NCBI GenBank assembly: GCA_027858795.1
Contig: JAQICF010000100.1
Span: 1-6,952 of the forward strand
DNA: 6,952 nucleotides
Origin: Candidatus Delongbacteria bacterium
GTDB taxonomy: Bacteria > Delongbacteria > UBA4055
Direction of reading: 5' to 3'
Below, piece after piece: positions 5,855-6,952 of the stretch; the first letter of the stretch is position 1; every line of letters begins with the position of its first letter. Under the pieces are notes generated by a model. The model was not told where the DNA came from and made no database searches. It saw only the letters and a program-made list of their open reading frames with translations. The position numbers and the translations under genes are program-made.

Positions 5855-5882
5855 CCTCTAACTTCTGACCTCTAACCTCTAC
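5855..5882. repeat. Heptamer tandem repeat x4 before second terminator
   Basis: Units CCTCTAA, CTTCTGA, CCTCTAA, CCTCTAC run directly into AAGCTCC, the left arm of the terminator. Confidence 0.85.
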
Positions 5883-5906
5883 AAGCTCCTACAGGGGCTT
5901 TTTTTT
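5883..5906 (+). terminator. Rho-independent terminator after first DUF1016 gene
   Basis: AAGCTCC-TACA-GGGGCTT stem with one T-G pair, followed by eight T (5899-5906). It is the same element as at 4544-4569. Confidence 0.85.
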
Positions 5907-5936
5907 ATTAATAAAATCACAAATAAAATACCACAA

Positions 5937-5969
5937 GGTCACTATTTGACACTATGCTATGGTTATCTT
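5937..5969 (+). promoter_or_regulatory. Shared leader element, copy 3, before truncated DUF1016 gene
   Basis: GGTCACTATTTGACACT carries the perfect inverted repeat GTCA (5938-5941) and TGAC (5947-5950), followed by ATGCTATGGTTATCTTT. The TTGACA here is a canonical -35 hexamer, but it lies only 12 bases from TATCTT. Either the -10 lies elsewhere or TTGACA belongs to the operator-like repeat. The gene start is about 30 bases downstream. Confidence 0.45.
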
Positions 5970-5998
5970 TCATAAAAAACATTAATTAAATCGGTAGG

Positions 5999-6559
5999 AT
6001 GATGAATGCAAAATTAATAGAAGAAAATCTTTTCAATCGTGTAGATAATATTCTCAGTATTGCTCACAAGAATATTGTAACTTCAGTAAATATTAATATG
6101 GTTATTGCATACTGGCTAATAAGAAGAGAGATCGTTATAGAATTGCAAGCTGGCAAGAAAAGAGCAGCTTATGGAAAAAAGATAATTGAAGATTTATCAC
6201 AAAAACTAAATAAAAAATATAAACAAGGGTTTTCTATTAGGAATTTACAATACTTTCGAAAATTCTATACAGTATTTTCTGACAGAATAACAATTTCGCA
6301 CCCGCTGGGTGCAGAATTCAAAGACGATAATCAATTTTCAGATAACTGTAATAATAGTAGTGGTTTAGCAATTATGCACTCACTGGGTGCGGAATTTAAA
6401 AGAATGAAAATACACTCTTTCTCTCCTCAATTATCGTGGTCTCATTATAGAGCCTTATTAAAATCAAATGATAAAAAAGCAAGACAGTTTTATGAAGATG
6501 AAGCAATAGCTTGTGGATGGAACAAAAGAGATTTAGAGAGAAATAAAGTTATTTGTTGA
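5999..6559 (+). CDS. DUF1016/YhcG-like protein truncated before its nuclease domain
   Basis: A 186-residue paralogue of the 4677 gene. It contains the family's N-terminal helical domain (YWLIRREIVIELQAGKKRAAYG, then KQGFSIRNLQYFRKFY) and the hinge motif LSWSHYRALLK. It continues through GWNKRDLER, then ends with NKVIC and a TGA, where relatives read ERQI...ERL and go on into the PDDEXK domain. The D...DLK active site is therefore missing and the product cannot be a nuclease on its own. It might survive as a DNA-binding or dominant-negative N-domain, but decay is likelier. The start is ATGATG at 5999; with GGTAGG touching the first ATG, the second (6002) is equally possible. The hinge holds two in-frame palindromes (6298-6312, 6376-6390). 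Identity to the neighbour is moderate, so the pair is an old duplication or two separate arrivals. Confidence 0.8.
   Translation: MMNAKLIEENLFNRVDNILSIAHKNIVTSVNINMVIAYWLIRREIVIELQAGKKRAAYGKKIIEDLSQKLNKKYKQGFSIRNLQYFRKFYTVFSDRITISHPLGAEFKDDNQFSDNCNNSSGLAIMHSLGAEFKRMKIHSFSPQLSWSHYRALLKSNDKKARQFYEDEAIACGWNKRDLERNKVIC
6298..6312. repeat. Coding palindrome C in truncated DUF1016 hinge
   Basis: GCACCC-GCT-GGGTGC, perfect 6-bp GC-rich arms in AT-rich surroundings, encoding the start of HPLGAEFK. Confidence 0.85.
6376..6390. repeat. Coding palindrome D in truncated DUF1016 hinge
   Basis: GCACTC-ACT-GGGTGC, 6-bp arms with one T-G pair, encoding the start of HSLGAEFK. It lies 78 bases (26 codons) after palindrome C, in the same frame. 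Confidence 0.85.
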
Positions 6560-6616
6560 AATGTAAGGATAAATCATATATTACAGTATCCAAAAATGGA
6601 GTCCCTAAACAGATGA

Positions 6617-6730
6617 AAAGAAACAGGTTTTGCAATAAAGATCAAAGAACCTAAGAAGTATAAAATCCCTTTAGATATTAAAAGTGATTTTAACAAAACC
6701 CCACCGCAGTCATTTGTGTACATCACATAA
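6617..6730 (+). pseudogene. 3' remnant of a second ASCH-domain gene
   Basis: A 37-codon stretch plus stop begins KETGFAIKIKEPKKY and ends TPPQSFVYIT. It matches the C-terminus of the ASCH protein (DNA 4233-4346) with about nine base differences in 114 by my reading. The codon directly upstream in this frame is TGA and there is no start, so it cannot be expressed as a protein. Homology begins abruptly at 6617. It marks the end of a deleted ASCH copy, now placed just after the truncated DUF1016 gene. Confidence 0.9.
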
Positions 6731-6762
6731 AAAAGATCCTAAGATAAATCCAGGAATATATA

Positions 6763-6814
6763 AGTTGAAACAAGGGGATCTAATCCCCTTGACTGGCATA
6801 TAGCCAGTTCAACT
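6763..6814. repeat. Three-way-junction palindromic element
   Basis: The outer stem AGTTGA (6763-6768) / TCAACT (6809-6814) encloses two perfect hairpins. One has 9-bp arms, CAAGGGGAT (6771-6779) and ATCCCCTTG (6783-6791), around CTA. The other is ACTGGC-ATATA-GCCAGT (6792-6808). There is no T-tract, so it is not an ordinary terminator. It may be a mobile palindromic repeat or a structured RNA. It lies between the ASCH remnant and the IS end in otherwise featureless DNA (6731-6843). Confidence 0.75.
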
Positions 6815-6854
6815 GAAATATAACGAATGCGGATAAATTAATCTGTACCCTTTG

Positions 6855-6952
6855 TCAAGGACAATGATAAAAAGGGGGTTGTTCTAAAAGTTGACTTCTG
6901 TATTCAACAGGAGTCAACTTTTTCAAATCCCATTGTGGTCTATCATTGTTAT
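6855..6952 (-). CDS. IS3-family transposase (OrfB, integrase core), C-terminal fragment
   Basis: Read on the minus strand from the window edge, the frame gives 31 residues beginning NNDRPQWDLKKLTPVEYR and ending FYHCP before the stop at 6857-6855. YNNxRPHxxL...TPVEYR is the hallmark C-terminus of IS3-family DDE transposases of the IS150 group, just after the catalytic core. The gene is incomplete only because the window ends. A 16-bp stem (6886-6922) lies inside this coding end. The element probably helped mobilise or rearrange the neighbouring duplicated genes. Confidence 0.9.
   Translation of the reverse strand, partial: NNDRPQWDLKKLTPVEYRSQLLEQPPFYHCP
6886..6922. repeat. Long hairpin inside transposase 3' coding end
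   Basis: Arms AAAAGTTGACTTCTGT and ACAGGAGTCAACTTTT pair over 16 bp with one T-G pair around an ATTCA loop. On the + strand the right arm runs into TTTTT (6919-6923), so it could act as a terminator for transcripts entering the IS from the left. Confidence 0.75.

Larger units (their letters stand above)
5843..5966 (+). repeat. Duplicated leader module, copy 2
   Basis: Second copy of the block at 4492-4629, with four heptamers instead of six. Order and spacing of terminator, AT-rich spacer and GTCA-N5-TGAC are otherwise the same. Divergence is greatest downstream of the inverted repeat (GCTATGGTTATCTTT against GCTAATGTTATATTG). Confidence 0.8.
6844..6952 (-). mobile_element. IS3-family (IS150-like) insertion sequence, 3' end only
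   Basis: The transposase end lies on the minus strand. Its stop falls 11 bases inside a TGTACCCTTTGTCAAGGACA stretch that begins with the TG expected of IS3-family ends. I take 6844 as the probable element boundary. The other end and any target duplication are outside the window. Confidence 0.6.

Noticed and set aside
6763..6814. tRNA-like or intrinsic terminator
   Set aside because: It is too short and lacks tRNA arms and CCA, and no T-tract follows either hairpin on either strand.

Overview
This is an AT-rich bacterial accessory region with no housekeeping gene in view. It is a patchwork of defence-type and nuclease genes, broken gene copies, small palindromic repeats and an insertion-sequence end. 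Several starts have clear Shine-Dalgarno sequences. The PDDEXK (DUF1016/YhcG-like) genes, the ASCH/PIN genes and the heptamer-rich intergenic DNA recall accessory DNA of Bacteroidota, Cloacimonadota and relatives. That assignment is an impression, not something the sequence proves.

Left part (1-1422). The 3' tail of an unidentified gene is followed by a promoter-like element and a 19-codon open frame (197-256). That frame matches the N-terminus of the larger gene at 1423. An HNH-nuclease gene (343-1122) lies between two similar imperfect-palindromic sites (about 248-322 and 1128-1182). Each site has the form AACCCWTAACATTG...TTTTGCCATWTCCGTT. The layout is that of an integron gene cassette with its attC sites, although no integrase is in the window.

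Central operon (1423-4346). Four open frames run on the + strand with overlapping ends. The first two (1423-2031 and 2097-2489) look like halves of one gene split by a single-base frameshift: an N-terminal region of unknown fold and a C-terminal part with two membrane segments. Next, by a 4-bp ATGA overlap, comes a 503-residue fusion of a PIN ribonuclease domain, a GNAT-like domain and a C-terminal PUA/EVE-like domain. A 23-bp overlap leads to a small ASCH-domain protein. I infer an RNA-targeting, possibly membrane-linked, toxin or defence module. I do not recognise it as a named system.

Right part (4347-6952). Two DUF1016/YhcG-like PDDEXK nuclease genes follow, each preceded by the same roughly 125-140 bp leader: heptamer repeats, an intrinsic terminator, an AT-rich spacer, a GTCA-N5-TGAC element and a promoter-like stretch. 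The first gene (4677-5726) is complete. The second (5999-6559) stops where the nuclease domain should begin. Both carry pairs of short palindromes, of different sequence, inserted in frame at the same hinge. After the truncated copy lies a 114-bp remnant of the ASCH gene's 3' end, then a three-way-junction palindromic element. Last comes the 3' end of an IS3-family (IS150-like) transposase on the minus strand, cut by the window edge.

The duplicated leader, ASCH tail and DUF1016 5' half point to local duplication and deletion between repeats, with IS and possibly cassette activity shaping the locus.
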